Positions 8,266 through 16,363 are shown, counted from the first letter of the stretch. The stretch: DNA of 44,793 bases from Sphingomonas sp. dw_22 (GCF_018449795.1 NZ_JAAVVE010000035.1:1-44793); one strand, 5' to 3'. Numbers and translations are program-made. The notes: a model not told the origin generated them from the sequence alone.

Positions 8266-8317
8266 AAGGGCCGACGTTCGGGGTGACGACGGGTTCGGCT
8301 CTGCAGCGTGGACCCGC

Positions 8318-9388
8318 TTAGCGCCGCCCCCTGGCGATCCTGAGCACGTAGCTGATGACTTCCGCCACCGCCGCATAATGCTCGACCGGGATCGGATGGT
8401 CGATTTCGGCGCTGGCATAGAGCGCGCGGGCGAGGGGACGGTTCTCGACCAGGGGGATGTTGTGCTCGGCCGCGATCTCGCGGATGCGCAGCGCGACGGC
8501 GTCGACCCCCTTCGCCACCACCACCGGCGCCGCCATGGCGCCATGATCGTACTGGAGCGCGATGGCATAGTGCGTCGGGTTGGTGATGACGACGCTGGCC
8601 TTGGGCACGTTCTGCATCATCCGGCTTCTGGCACGCTGCATCTGGAGCTGACGGATCTTGCCCTTGATCTTGGGGTCGCCTTCGCTCTGCCGGTATTCGT
8701 CCTTCACTTCCTGAAGGCTCATCCGCATCCGCTTCATGAAGGCGCGGCGCTGCCAGACGAAATCGAACAGCGCGAGCGCGCCCACCAGCATCGCGATCGG
8801 CTGGAGCATCGCGCGGACGATGTCGCTGGCGGCCGCGCCCATCGAGACGAGATCCGCGCCGACCAGGCGATCGATCGTCGCGGCATGCGGCCAGGCGATG
8901 GCGGCGGCGATGCCCGCGACGAGGCAGAGCTTGGCGAACGTCTTCAGGAACTCCATCAGCGAGCGCTTGCCGAACATCCTGCCGGCGCCGCTGACCGGAT
9001 TGAGCTTCGACCATTTCGGCGCGACGCGGCTCCATGAGAGCATCGGCCGGCCCTGGAGCACGCCGCCCAGGATCGCGAAGCCGAACAGGGCGGCCAGGAT
9101 CGGGAGCAGCGCGCTGCCGACCGCGGCGAGCAGCCCGGTGGTGAAATTCTGCGCGCCGTCGGGCGTCATGCGGAAATCGTCGGCGCTGCCCCATAGCCGG
9201 ACGAACAGGCTGCCCATCCGCTGGACGGTATAGGCGCCCAGGCCCCCCATCACCACGAGCATCGCGACGAACATCGCGGCATGGCGCATCTCGGGCGCCA
9301 TCGGAACGTCGCCCTTGGCGCGGGCGTCCGACAGTTTCTTGTCTGTCGGTTCCTGTGTCTTGTCTTCCTGATCGCCGCCTTCGGCCAT
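8318..9388 (-). CDS. flhB: Flagellar export gate and specificity switch FlhB
   Basis: A 356-residue FlhB, the export-gate component whose cytoplasmic domain cleaves itself to switch from rod/hook to filament substrates. The acidic N-terminus (EDKTQEPTDKKLSDARAKG), four hydrophobic segments and the autocleavage motif NPTH (residues 270-273, in VVITNPTHYAIAL) are all present. The ATG at 9388 overlaps the fliR stop by one base (TGATG); a GTG three bases earlier is less likely. It ends the flgC-fliE-fliQ-fliR-flhB operon. Length and key residues look normal. Confidence 0.96.
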   Translation of the reverse strand: MAEGGDQEDKTQEPTDKKLSDARAKGDVPMAPEMRHAAMFVAMLVVMGGLGAYTVQRMGSLFVRLWGSADDFRMTPDGAQNFTTGLLAAVGSALLPILAALFGFAILGGVLQGRPMLSWSRVAPKWSKLNPVSGAGRMFGKRSLMEFLKTFAKLCLVAGIAAAIAWPHAATIDRLVGADLVSMGAAASDIVRAMLQPIAMLVGALALFDFVWQRRAFMKRMRMSLQEVKDEYRQSEGDPKIKGKIRQLQMQRARSRMMQNVPKASVVITNPTHYAIALQYDHGAMAAPVVVAKGVDAVALRIREIAAEHNIPLVENRPLARALYASAEIDHPIPVEHYAAVAEVISYVLRIARGRR

Positions 9389-10146
9389 CACCAGCCCCCT
9401 TGCATCGCGTCGCCCATCGCCTGGGTGAAGACGGTGAGCATGGTGCCGATCGTGGTGGCGGTGAGCGCGAGGCCGAGCAGCAGGTTGAGCGGCTGGGCGA
9501 TGAAGAAGACCTGGATCGCCGGGGCGACGCGCGCGGCGAGGCCCAGCGCGACGTTGAAGACGATGCCGTAGACCAGCAGCGGGGCGGCGAGGCTGATGCC
9601 GAGCATCATCGATCGGCTGGTGGCCTCCACCGCGAGCTGCGCGAAATCGTGCATCGGCGGCAGGCCGCCGATCGGGAAGGTCTGGTAGCTATGGACGATC
9701 GCGCCGATCCACAGGTGATGGACCTGCATCCCCATGCACATCAAGGCCGCGGCGAGCCCGACGAACTTGGAGAGCATGGGCGCGGTGCCGCTCTGCGCGG
9801 GATCGAAGATCACGGCCGAGGACAGGCCGACCTGCGTGCTGACGATCGATCCCGCCATCGAGATCGAGAAGAACAGGATCTTGACGATCATGCCCATGGC
9901 GAGCCCGGTCATCAGCTCGGCGATCAGCACCGCGGGCAGCACCGCCCCGGCCTCGACCGCCGCGCGGGCGGGCGCGCCGATCAGGCCATAGAGCGCCGCC
10001 GACATGGCGAAGGCGATCATCAGCCGGATGCGGCCGGGAATGGCGTCCTCGCCGAACACCGGCAGCAGCATCAGCACGCTGCCGACCCGGGCGAAGATGA
10101 TGAAGAAGGCGGAGACCTGAAGCGTCAGGTCAGGGGGGAGGGTCAT
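9388..10146 (-). CDS. fliR: Flagellar export gate protein FliR
   Basis: A 252-residue hydrophobic protein with about six membrane helices, including LPVFGEDAIPGRIRLMIAF, IAELMTGLAMGMIVKILFFSI and VFFIAQPLNLLLGL, typical of FliR. With FliP and FliQ it forms the core export pore inside the MS ring. The ATG overlaps the fliQ stop (ATGA) and the stop overlaps the flhB start, so translation is coupled through the three genes. Confidence 0.95.
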   Translation of the reverse strand: MTLPPDLTLQVSAFFIIFARVGSVLMLLPVFGEDAIPGRIRLMIAFAMSAALYGLIGAPARAAVEAGAVLPAVLIAELMTGLAMGMIVKILFFSISMAGSIVSTQVGLSSAVIFDPAQSGTAPMLSKFVGLAAALMCMGMQVHHLWIGAIVHSYQTFPIGGLPPMHDFAQLAVEATSRSMMLGISLAAPLLVYGIVFNVALGLAARVAPAIQVFFIAQPLNLLLGLALTATTIGTMLTVFTQAMGDAMQGGW

Positions 10147-10406
10147 CCGTGTATGATCATGTCGCTGATCTTGCCCATGAATCCGCTCAGCGCCTGGCCC
10201 ATGGTGGGCAGCATCACCAGGAACACCAGCCCCATCGCGACCAGCTTGGGCACGAAGGTGAGGGTGGATTCCTGGATCTGCGTCAGCGCCTGGAGCAGGC
10301 CGATGACCGTGCCGACGATCAGCGACGTCAGCAGCAGCGGCCCCACCACGGTAAGTATCAGCAGCAGCGCCGCCTGGGCGAGATCGATGACCTGGGACGG
10401 AGACAT
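10143..10406 (-). CDS. fliQ: Flagellar export gate protein FliQ
   Basis: An 87-residue protein with two membrane helices and the FliQ pattern VGTVIGLLQALTQIQESTLTFVPKL between them. It is the small subunit of the FliP5Q4R1 export pore. It begins 16 bases after the fliE stop and overlaps the fliR start by four bases. Confidence 0.96.
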   Translation of the reverse strand: MSPSQVIDLAQAALLLILTVVGPLLLTSLIVGTVIGLLQALTQIQESTLTFVPKLVAMGLVFLVMLPTMGQALSGFMGKISDMIIHG

Positions 10407-10421
10407 GGCCGCGCGTGCCGA

Positions 10422-10730
10422 TCAGATCTGCATGCGCATGATATCGGTATAGGCGCTGACGACGCGGTCGCGCACGGCGACCATCGTGTCGAGCGCGGTC
10501 TCGGCGGCGCCGATCGCGGTGACCACGTCGATCAGGTCGCCCTTGCCGGCGACCTGCTGCGCCGAGGCGTGCTCGGCGGTGCGCATCTGATCGGCGGTGC
10601 CGGTAACGAGATCCTCGACCATCGCGCCGAAGCCCGAACCCTCGGTCTTGGCGGTCGGCTTGGACAGGGCGCTGCCAAGCCCTGCGACCTTGCCATAGGC
10701 CGAGGTCGCATCAAGTGCTCCGATAGACAT
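10422..10730 (-). CDS. fliE: Flagellar MS ring-rod junction protein FliE
   Basis: A 102-residue FliE, the first exported subunit, which joins the MS ring and gate to the rod. The conserved half is the C-terminal one: GDLIDVVTAIGAAETALDTMVAVRDRVVSAYTDIMRMQI covers the usual FliE helix-turn-helix. It lies 12 bases after flgC. Confidence 0.93.
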   Translation of the reverse strand: MSIGALDATSAYGKVAGLGSALSKPTAKTEGSGFGAMVEDLVTGTADQMRTAEHASAQQVAGKGDLIDVVTAIGAAETALDTMVAVRDRVVSAYTDIMRMQI

Positions 10731-10742
10731 TGCGGTATCCCC

Positions 10743-11150
10743 TTATTTCAGCAGGTCGATGGTGCGCATCGTCAGGCTCTTGGCGGCCTCGATGGCGTTG
10801 AGATTGGCTTCGTAGCTGCGCTGCGCGGCCTTCATGTCGGCGCTCTCGATGAGGCCGTTGACATTGGGCTTGAGCACATAGCCGTCGCGGTCCGCCGCCG
10901 GATGGCCGGGCTGGTAGACGCGCGTGAAGTCCGATTTGTCGGTCTGGATCGAATTGAGCTTGACCCCCGTGGCGCCGGTGGCGCGATCGACGGCAGCCGT
11001 GAAGCTGGCGACGCGGCGCCGATAGGGCGTGCCGCCGGGCGTGTTCGCCACCGAATCCTGGTTGGCCAGGTTTTCGGCGATCACCCGCATGCGCAGCGAC
11101 TGGGCGCGAAGCCCCGAGGCGGAGACGCCGAGCGATTCCTTCAAATCCAT
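10743..11150 (-). CDS. flgC: Flagellar proximal rod protein FlgC
   Basis: A 135-residue FlgC with the N-terminal rod motif SLRMRVIAENLANQDSV and the C-terminal ADMKAAQRSYEANLNAIEAAKSL helix. It is exported and forms the proximal rod with FlgB and FlgF. It heads the minus operon flgC-fliE-fliQ-fliR-flhB. A likely -10 (CCTACAAT) is at 11193-11200 and an AAAGG ribosome site precedes the ATG. Confidence 0.95.
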   Translation of the reverse strand: MDLKESLGVSASGLRAQSLRMRVIAENLANQDSVANTPGGTPYRRRVASFTAAVDRATGATGVKLNSIQTDKSDFTRVYQPGHPAADRDGYVLKPNVNGLIESADMKAAQRSYEANLNAIEAAKSLTMRTIDLLK

Positions 11151-11192
11151 GCCTATTGCCTTTCGAGCAGGGCCACAGCGGCCGACCTCCTC

Positions 11193-11200
11193 ATTGTAGG
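11193..11200 (-). promoter_or_regulatory. Putative -10 element for the flgC operon
   Basis: Reads CCTACAAT on the minus strand, 43 bases before flgC. It differs from the recurring motif by one base. Confidence 0.45.
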
Positions 11201-11241
11201 CAAATTTTGCCGCATCGAGCGGCTGGGGCGGAAAAAAGGTT

Positions 11242-11249
11242 CCTATAAG
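11242..11249 (+). promoter_or_regulatory. Putative -10 element for fliN-fliO-fliP
   Basis: Reads CCTATAAG on the plus strand, 20 bases before the fliN start, with a GGGAG ribosome site in between. With flgC transcribed the other way, the 119-bp spacer 11151-11269 is a two-way promoter region. Confidence 0.5.
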
Positions 11250-11269
11250 TCATCCTGAAAGGGAGACGC

Positions 11270-11506
11270 ATGTCCGTACTCGAAGGTATTATGATCGACC
11301 TGTCGATCGTGCTGGGATCGGCCGAAGTGCCGATCCGGCAGATCCTGCAGATGAGCCGCGGCGCGATGATCCCGCTCGATTGCGGGCAGGACGATCCCAG
11401 CCTCGTCTATGTGAATGGCGAACTGGTCGCGAAGGGCCGCATCCTTGTCGACGACGAGCGCATGTCGCTCGAAATCTCCGAACTCATAAAGAAGCAGCGC
11501 CACTGA
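11270..11506 (+). CDS. fliN: Flagellar motor switch protein FliN
   Basis: A 78-residue protein that is essentially one SpoA (FliN/FliM C-terminal) domain: IDLSIVLGSAEVPIRQILQMSRGAMIPLD then VYVNGELVAKGRILV. FliN forms the C ring base with FliM and docks FliH. It is short for a FliN, lacking the usual N-terminal extension. The stop overlaps the fliO start by one base (TGATG). Confidence 0.92.
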   Translation: MSVLEGIMIDLSIVLGSAEVPIRQILQMSRGAMIPLDCGQDDPSLVYVNGELVAKGRILVDDERMSLEISELIKKQRH

Positions 11507-12069
11507 TGGATATCCTGTCGATGCTGCGCACCATCGGTGCGCTGGGTCTTGTTCTGGGCATGCTCGGCAGCGCGCTGTGGATCGTGCGCCGCTATGACGT
11601 GAAGCTGCCCGGCCGCATTTCGAGCACCGGGCGCAAGCGCGTCGAGCTGGTCGAGCGGCTGGCGGTGGACGGCAAGCGCTCGGTCGCGCTGATCCGCCGC
11701 GACGGCTGCGAGCATCTGATCCTGATCGGCCCCGAGGGCCATGCGACGATCGAGACCGGCATCGTCGCGCCGCTCCCGCCCGAACCGGCCATGGCGCAGC
11801 CGGTGGCGGCGCTGCCGACGATCGAGGCCGATCTCGCCGTGCTCAAATCGACGGTCAGCTCCAGTTTCGGCAAGCTGGTCGACAAGGCGGGCATCGCCCG
11901 GGAGGGCGTCACCCGGCTGGTCGACAAGTCCAATGTCGGCAAGCTCATCGAGATGCAGCGGCTGCGCGCGCGCAAGCCCGTCACGGCCCAGCCCTCCAAG
12001 CGCACCCGCCGTCCGCGCGACACTGCCCGCTGGAACCGCGCGGCCGTGCGCGAGGCGCTCGATGCGTAA
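11506..12069 (+). CDS. fliO: FliO-like export gate assembly protein
   Basis: A 187-residue protein with one N-terminal membrane helix (residues ~8-28) followed by a FliO-type cytoplasmic segment RKRVELVERLAVDGKRSVALIRRDGCEHLILIG and a basic, probably disordered tail. FliO helps assemble the FliP ring. Its place between fliN and fliP is the standard fliNOP order and is strong support for a family with weak sequence conservation. The last eight bases overlap the start of fliP. Confidence 0.85.
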   Translation: MDILSMLRTIGALGLVLGMLGSALWIVRRYDVKLPGRISSTGRKRVELVERLAVDGKRSVALIRRDGCEHLILIGPEGHATIETGIVAPLPPEPAMAQPVAALPTIEADLAVLKSTVSSSFGKLVDKAGIAREGVTRLVDKSNVGKLIEMQRLRARKPVTAQPSKRTRRPRDTARWNRAAVREALDA

Positions 12070-12796
12070 ATTGCTGGCGGCCTCGGCCGCCCTGATCCTG
12101 GCGCCGATCGCGGCGCATGCGCAGGCGGCGCACGGGACGACCATCACGCTCGGCGGCGACGGGGCGATGTCCGCCCGGGCCATCCAGCTCGTGCTGATGC
12201 TGACGGTGCTCAGCCTCGCGCCGGGGCTGCTGATGACCGTCACCAGCTTCACGCGGATGGTGGTGGCGCTGTCGCTGCTGCGCACCGGCATCGGCTCGCC
12301 CGGCGTGCCGCCCAACCCGGTCATCATCAGCCTGGCGCTGTTCCTGTCCTTCTTCGTCATGGCGCCGACCTTCGAGAAGGCATGGAAGGACGGGGTGGAC
12401 CCCTATACCGCCGGCAAGATCACCGAGGTTCAGGCGTTCGAGCGCACGTCCGAGCCCTTCCGCCAGTTCATGCTGGGCCAGGTGCGCGACAGCGACCTGA
12501 AGCTGTTCGCCGATTTGGCTGGCAAGCAGATCCCGAGCCGCGCCGAGACGCCGCTGGGCACGCTGGCGCCGGCCTTCATGATCTCCGAGCTGCGCCGCGC
12601 GTTCGAGATCGGCTTCCTGCTGCTGCTGCCGTTCCTGGTCATCGACCTGGCGGTGTCGGCGGTGCTGATGGCGATGGGCATGATGATGCTGCCGCCGCCC
12701 ACGATCGCGTTGCCGATGAAGATCATCTTCTTCGTGCTGGTCGACGGCTGGGCGCTGGTGGCGGGCTCGCTGGTGAAGAGCTTCGCCACCGGGTGA
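12062..12796 (+). CDS. fliP: Flagellar export gate protein FliP
   Basis: A 244-residue FliP with a signal peptide (MRKLLAASAALIL, cleaved near AAHAQA) and landmarks LVLMLTVLSLAPGLLMTVTS, GVPPNPVIISLALFL, PAFMISELRRAFEIGF and ALPMKIIFFVLVDGW. It forms most of the export pore. Translation starts inside fliO. It ends the fliN-fliO-fliP operon. Confidence 0.96.
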   Translation: MRKLLAASAALILAPIAAHAQAAHGTTITLGGDGAMSARAIQLVLMLTVLSLAPGLLMTVTSFTRMVVALSLLRTGIGSPGVPPNPVIISLALFLSFFVMAPTFEKAWKDGVDPYTAGKITEVQAFERTSEPFRQFMLGQVRDSDLKLFADLAGKQIPSRAETPLGTLAPAFMISELRRAFEIGFLLLLPFLVIDLAVSAVLMAMGMMMLPPPTIALPMKIIFFVLVDGWALVAGSLVKSFATG

Positions 12797-13088
12797 AGCC
12801 GGGGCTTCCTTTGTAGGAGATGCGCGGCCATGCTCGGCAAGTCCGGTTCCGGCCGGGCACGCTCTTTCTCATCGGTCCATACGCATAAGCGTGCATCCAT
12901 AATGTGCCGCCCGTGCAGGAGCTTGCCCGCGATTGCGTCCAGGCCGGCGTCAACTTCGGCATGGCAAACGTCCGCCGATGCCCCGGCGAATCGCGCGAAA
13001 CCCTAAGGGCGGCGAGGCCTTGTTCCGCAAATACCGCGATCGCCCGGCGTGAACTTCGCCAACTTCGGCGTTCGTTCCGTATCGCCGG
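12797..13088. other. Spacer after fliP without a supported gene
   Basis: About 290 bases between the converging fliP and PilZ genes. A 58-codon frame starting at 12830 and another at 12904 are open but have no recognisable composition or family, so I do not call them. Short inverted pieces such as CGCCAACTTCGGCG near 13058-13073 are weak terminator candidates. Confidence 0.5.
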
Positions 13089-13715
13089 CTAGACCTGCTG
13101 GCCGACGCCGAGCCCGAGCAGGGCGGTGAGCTCGTGATAGGGGACCATGTCCATGAAGGCGAGGCCGGCGGTCTGGTCCTTGCTCCAGCGCACGGTGCAG
13201 CGGCGGGGCTGGAGGCCGGGGATCGTCAGCGTGACCGAGGGTTCCAGCTCGCGCTGCTCGCCGAGCGAGACGCGGGCGCCGCTCTGCGAGATGTTCTCCA
13301 CCGTCACTTCGATCGGGTGGCCGTCGTTCACCAGGCGGGCGACGAGCTTCACCGCGAAGCGCGGCGCGCGGGGCGCGACGACGCGCGCGGCGGTGGCGCC
13401 CCTGGCGACGGCGAGCACCTGGTCGACATCGATCAGCTCGGCGAACTGGACGCCGGCGCGGCCGGTGCTGCTCCAGGCGACCGTGCCCTGGAGGCGCTGG
13501 CCGCAGCGCAGCTCCACCGCCACCCAATTGCCATAGCCGAGCGGGCGCTGCGTCTCGATGAGCATGCCGGAGGCCGAAAGATTGCGGAGGCGGCAGGGCT
13601 GTTCGTCCGTGCCGTCGCACAGGAGCTTGCCGACAAGGAGGGTGGTAACCGTGCGGGGTGCGCGTTCGGCCCACTCGACGCCCTGGGCGGCAAAGTCGGT
13701 CTTGGCGGCTTCCAT
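13089..13715 (-). CDS. Tandem PilZ-domain protein
   Basis: A 208-residue cytoplasmic protein with two PilZ-like halves. The first (about residues 20-100) has NLSASG at 45-50, and the second (about 115-195) has PRFAVKLVARL followed by NISQSG at 141-146. The D/NxSxxG motif with an upstream basic stretch is the c-di-GMP-binding signature of PilZ; the second half keeps the basic residues better. PilZ proteins next to flagellar genes often slow or steer the motor in response to c-di-GMP. I start at the ATG at 13715 with GGGAG upstream; the frame is open to 13754. It is monocistronic, with a -10-like element at 13761-13768. Confidence 0.85.
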   Translation of the reverse strand: MEAAKTDFAAQGVEWAERAPRTVTTLLVGKLLCDGTDEQPCRLRNLSASGMLIETQRPLGYGNWVAVELRCGQRLQGTVAWSSTGRAGVQFAELIDVDQVLAVARGATAARVVAPRAPRFAVKLVARLVNDGHPIEVTVENISQSGARVSLGEQRELEPSVTLTIPGLQPRRCTVRWSKDQTAGLAFMDMVPYHELTALLGLGVGQQV

Positions 13716-13760
13716 CACTGATCTCCCGGGGAGCCAGCGGGAACGCCGCCCCAATATTTC

Positions 13761-13768
13761 ATTATAGC
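13761..13768 (-). promoter_or_regulatory. Putative -10 element for the PilZ gene
   Basis: Reads GCTATAAT on the minus strand, 46 bases before the PilZ start; a variant of the recurring motif. Confidence 0.45.
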
Positions 13769-13815
13769 GGCGCGGCGAGCGGGCGTTCCCGCTCCCGTAT
13801 TGTTACGGAGGCATG

Positions 13816-14253
13816 TCATGCCGGTGACGCGGCCGTGATGGCCACCTTGCGCACGATCGGCGCGCCGAACGCCTCCTGCGACGATTGCAGCACGACTTTC
13901 CGGAAGATCTCCAGATCGGGCAGGATCCCGTCGGGGCCGGCGGCCATCGGCGTGCGATAGGTGCGCATGTTGATTGCGTGGAGCAGCAGCGGCAGCCGGT
14001 CCTTGACGAACTCGGCCTTGTCCTCGGGCACTTCGAGCTGGACGTCGAACTGGACATAGCCGGCCAGGTGCCCATCGGCGAAGACGAGCGGCGCCAGGAT
14101 CTTGTCGGTCGGCACGAAGGCGGACCTGGTGTCCTCGTCCGAGGCCGTCTCGCCATGGCCGGGGCCGAGCACGAGCATCGTCGCGAAGGCCGCGCCGCCG
14201 CCCAGGCCGAGCCCGGCGAGGAGGACGATCAGCAGGAACAGGATCTTCTTCAT
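13816..14253 (-). CDS. fliL: FliL-like basal-body-associated protein
   Basis: A 145-residue protein with an N-terminal membrane anchor (MKKILFLLIVLLAGLGLGG) and a periplasmic domain containing VPTDKILAPLVF, GYVQFDVQLEVPEDKAEFVKDRLPLLLHAI and VVLQSSQEAFGAPIVRKVAI. The order fits FliL, which rings the stator units. It follows motB by 13 bases and is the last gene of the motA-che-motB operon, which suits a stator-associated role. Similarity is diffuse, so this is FliL-like rather than certain. Confidence 0.7.
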   Translation of the reverse strand: MKKILFLLIVLLAGLGLGGGAAFATMLVLGPGHGETASDEDTRSAFVPTDKILAPLVFADGHLAGYVQFDVQLEVPEDKAEFVKDRLPLLLHAINMRTYRTPMAAGPDGILPDLEIFRKVVLQSSQEAFGAPIVRKVAITAASPA

Positions 14254-14266
14254 CGGCCTGCTCCCG

Positions 14267-15112
14267 CTAGAATTTGAAACTGGAATCGCTGGGCAGGGCC
14301 GAAGCCTCGCCCTTCAGGATGATCGAGATGCGGCGGTTCTCCGGGCGATCGGGCTGGTCGGGATAGACCGGCTTGGTCGCGCCCATCGCGACCACTTCGG
14401 CAAAGCGATCGGGCGTGACGCCAGAGGCGACCAGCGCCGATCGGGCCGCCAGCGCGCGCTGGCCGGAGAGCAGCCAGTTGGCGTCGCTCTGGCTGCCGCC
14501 GGCGCCGTCGGTATGGCCCTCGATCGCGATCTGCGCGCCGGTGTTGGCGATCCGGCCGGCGACGCGGGCGAGCATCGCGCGGGCATAGGGGTTGAGCTCG
14601 GCGGTGCCGGTGCGGAACATCGATTGCTGATCGCTGTCCATCAGCGTGATGCGGACGCCGCTGCGCTCGACCTGGATGTCGACGTTCTTCTTGTTCTGCG
14701 GCATCGCGTCCAGCGCGACCTTCAGCTCGGCGGCGGCGACGCGCATCGTCGCGGGCACGTCCGCGGAGCCGCCGCGCATCGCGCCGGCGGTCGCCACCGG
14801 CATCGCCGGCGGCGCGCTGGGGGTGGCGGGATCGGTCTCCGAGCGGCGGGTCGATCCGCCCGCGCCGGGGGAGGTGTTGGAGATCGGCGTCGCCGGCGCG
14901 CTGTCCGCCACGGAGGGCGAGAAATATTGCGCCAGCCCCTTCAGCCGCTGCTTGTCCGGATTGGAGATCAGCCAGAGCAGCATGAAGAACGCCATCATCG
15001 CGGTCACGAAATCGGCATAGGCGACCTTCCACGCGCCGCCATGATGGCCGCGCGTGATCTTCTTGACCCGTTTGACGATGATCGGACGCGCGTTCTTGGC
15101 GGAGGAAGCCAT
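14267..15112 (-). CDS. motB: Flagellar stator protein MotB
   Basis: A 281-residue MotB. After a basic cytoplasmic tail comes the single membrane helix AWKVAYADFVTAMMAFFML, with the proton-binding aspartate at residue 34. A proline/alanine-rich linker follows, then the OmpA-like peptidoglycan-binding domain with IAIEGHTDGAG and RPENRRISI. The ATG at 15112 follows the small cheT-like gene by two bases and has GGAG upstream. Its partner motA is about 6.5 kb upstream at the head of the same run of genes, which is unusual since motA and motB are normally adjacent. Confidence 0.94.
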   Translation of the reverse strand: MASSAKNARPIIVKRVKKITRGHHGGAWKVAYADFVTAMMAFFMLLWLISNPDKQRLKGLAQYFSPSVADSAPATPISNTSPGAGGSTRRSETDPATPSAPPAMPVATAGAMRGGSADVPATMRVAAAELKVALDAMPQNKKNVDIQVERSGVRITLMDSDQQSMFRTGTAELNPYARAMLARVAGRIANTGAQIAIEGHTDGAGGSQSDANWLLSGQRALAARSALVASGVTPDRFAEVVAMGATKPVYPDQPDRPENRRISIILKGEASALPSDSSFKF

Positions 15113-15114
15113 CG

Positions 15115-15450
15115 TCAAACTCCTCGCAGGGCGTTGCGCAGGCGATCCTGCACCGCGCCCAGGCGGACATGGCCGATCGCGGACAGCGAATCCTCGCCGC
15201 CGGCGATCCGCTCGAGCAGGATCACGCATTCGTCGGCATGCTGGATCAGATAGTCGAAGGTCTGGAGCTGCTCGAGATAGGCGGCGGCGAAATGCTCGTC
15301 GCTGACCAGCACCGCCGCCAGCGCCTCCAGCTTGTCGCGCATCTCGCGGATCTCGCCCGCCATTACGGCATGGAGCACGCCCGAATAGGGATCATAGCCC
15401 GGCGAAGGCTGCGTATCCTGATCGGGCGAGGAAACGGGCAGGCACGACAT
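15115..15450 (-). CDS. cheT: Small che-operon protein with DxxxQ motif, candidate CheT-type CheY-P phosphatase
   Basis: A 111-residue protein, predicted almost wholly helical from about residue 30 on (AGEIREMRDKLEALAAVL). It contains LQTFDYLIQ at residues 62-70, so Asp66 and Gln70 form a DxxxQ motif in a helix, preceded by Leu-Gln as in the CheZ catalytic helix (compare FQDLTGQ). Rhizobial CheT, a distant CheZ-like phosphatase of phospho-CheY, follows cheD at the end of the che operon; this gene also directly follows cheD, with start and stop overlapping by one base. I infer a phospho-CheY phosphatase. The family match is unproven, and the gene could be another small che-associated protein. 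Confidence 0.55.
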   Translation of the reverse strand: MSCLPVSSPDQDTQPSPGYDPYSGVLHAVMAGEIREMRDKLEALAAVLVSDEHFAAAYLEQLQTFDYLIQHADECVILLERIAGGEDSLSAIGHVRLGAVQDRLRNALRGV

Positions 15451-15974
15451 CAGAACAGCTCCAGTTCGCCGACATGGACGGGCAGGGTGATGGGCGCGGG
15501 TGGGGCCTCGGACACGCGATCGGAGACCCGGGTGCAGCGGCTGCGGCCCTCGTGCGGCAGGAACTCGATCTTGCGCGCCGACGTGCCGCCCAGGTCGCAA
15601 TGGCCGATGGCGATGCCCTCGGTCTCCATGAAGCGCCGCGCGAAGGCGGCGTTGGAGGCGCCGATCGAGCCCAGGCCCGAGATGATCGTGGCGCCGCCAT
15701 AGAGATGCGCCTGGAGCCGCGAGCGCACCGCGCCCACGGCCATCATCCCGTTGATGAGCAGCTCCATCGCATGGACGCCGTAGCGCGCCATGTCGCCCGG
15801 CGCGACGCGGTGGTCCGCGCCGGGCTCGCCAAGCAGGAAATGGTTCATGCCGCCGACCTTGGCGACGGGATCGTAGAGGCATGCCGCCACGCAGCTGCCG
15901 AGCAGCGTCGAGACGATCACATGGGGCTCGGACACCACCGCATTTTCACCCTGGACGATGGAGATCCGGCGCAT
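15450..15974 (-). CDS. cheD: Chemoreceptor glutamine deamidase CheD
   Basis: A 174-residue CheD, which deamidates glutamines on chemoreceptors and in some bacteria assists CheY-P dephosphorylation. The catalytic residues are visible: Cys28 in STLLGSCVAACLYD and His45 in GGMNHFLL, followed by YGVHAMELLINGMM and the RKIEFLPHEGRS region. It ends with a slightly extended acidic tail. Genes on both sides overlap or nearly touch, within the che operon. Confidence 0.94.
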   Translation of the reverse strand: MRRISIVQGENAVVSEPHVIVSTLLGSCVAACLYDPVAKVGGMNHFLLGEPGADHRVAPGDMARYGVHAMELLINGMMAVGAVRSRLQAHLYGGATIISGLGSIGASNAAFARRFMETEGIAIGHCDLGGTSARKIEFLPHEGRSRCTRVSDRVSEAPPAPITLPVHVGELELF

Positions 15975-16363
15975 CAGGTGAGCTCGCCGAAGACTCGTTC
16001 GATCTTCTCCTTCAGCGCGGCCGGCGCGAAGGGTTTCACGACATAGTTGTTGACGCCCAGCGCGGCCGCCTTCTGCACGATCTCCTTGTCGGCGGAGCCG
16101 GTCAGCATGATGAAGACGGTCTTGCCGATGACGGCGTCATTGCGCACCGCCTCCAGGAACTGGAGGCCGTCCATATCGGGCATGTTGTAGTCGGAGATGA
16201 TGAGGTGGACGCGATCCGCCTTGACCGCGGCCAGCGCCTCGATCGCGCTCGGCTTGTCGCGCACGTCTTTGAATCCCAGATCCTGCAACGCGCGGCGGAT
16301 CATCGCGCGCATGCTGGTCTGGTCGTCGACCACCATCACCTTGATCTGCGCAGCAGCAGGCAT
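15974..16363 (-). CDS. cheY: Chemotaxis response regulator CheY (second copy)
   Basis: A 129-residue single receiver domain with Asp13/Asp14 (MVVDDQ), phosphoacceptor Asp58 (LIISDYNMP), Thr88 (MLTGS) and Lys110 (VVKPFAP). YNMPDMDGLQFLEAVR and the C-terminal EKIERVFGEL helix resemble motor-binding CheY. By position between cheB and cheD it corresponds to the motor-binding CheY of rhizobial operons; that correspondence is inference. The stop of cheB overlaps the ATG by one base. Confidence 0.93.
   Translation of the reverse strand: MPAAAQIKVMVVDDQTSMRAMIRRALQDLGFKDVRDKPSAIEALAAVKADRVHLIISDYNMPDMDGLQFLEAVRNDAVIGKTVFIMLTGSADKEIVQKAAALGVNNYVVKPFAPAALKEKIERVFGELT

Noticed and set aside
12830..13006. 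58-codon frame after fliP
   Set aside because: Only a weak ribosome site and no recognisable protein; composition is like random GC-rich sequence.
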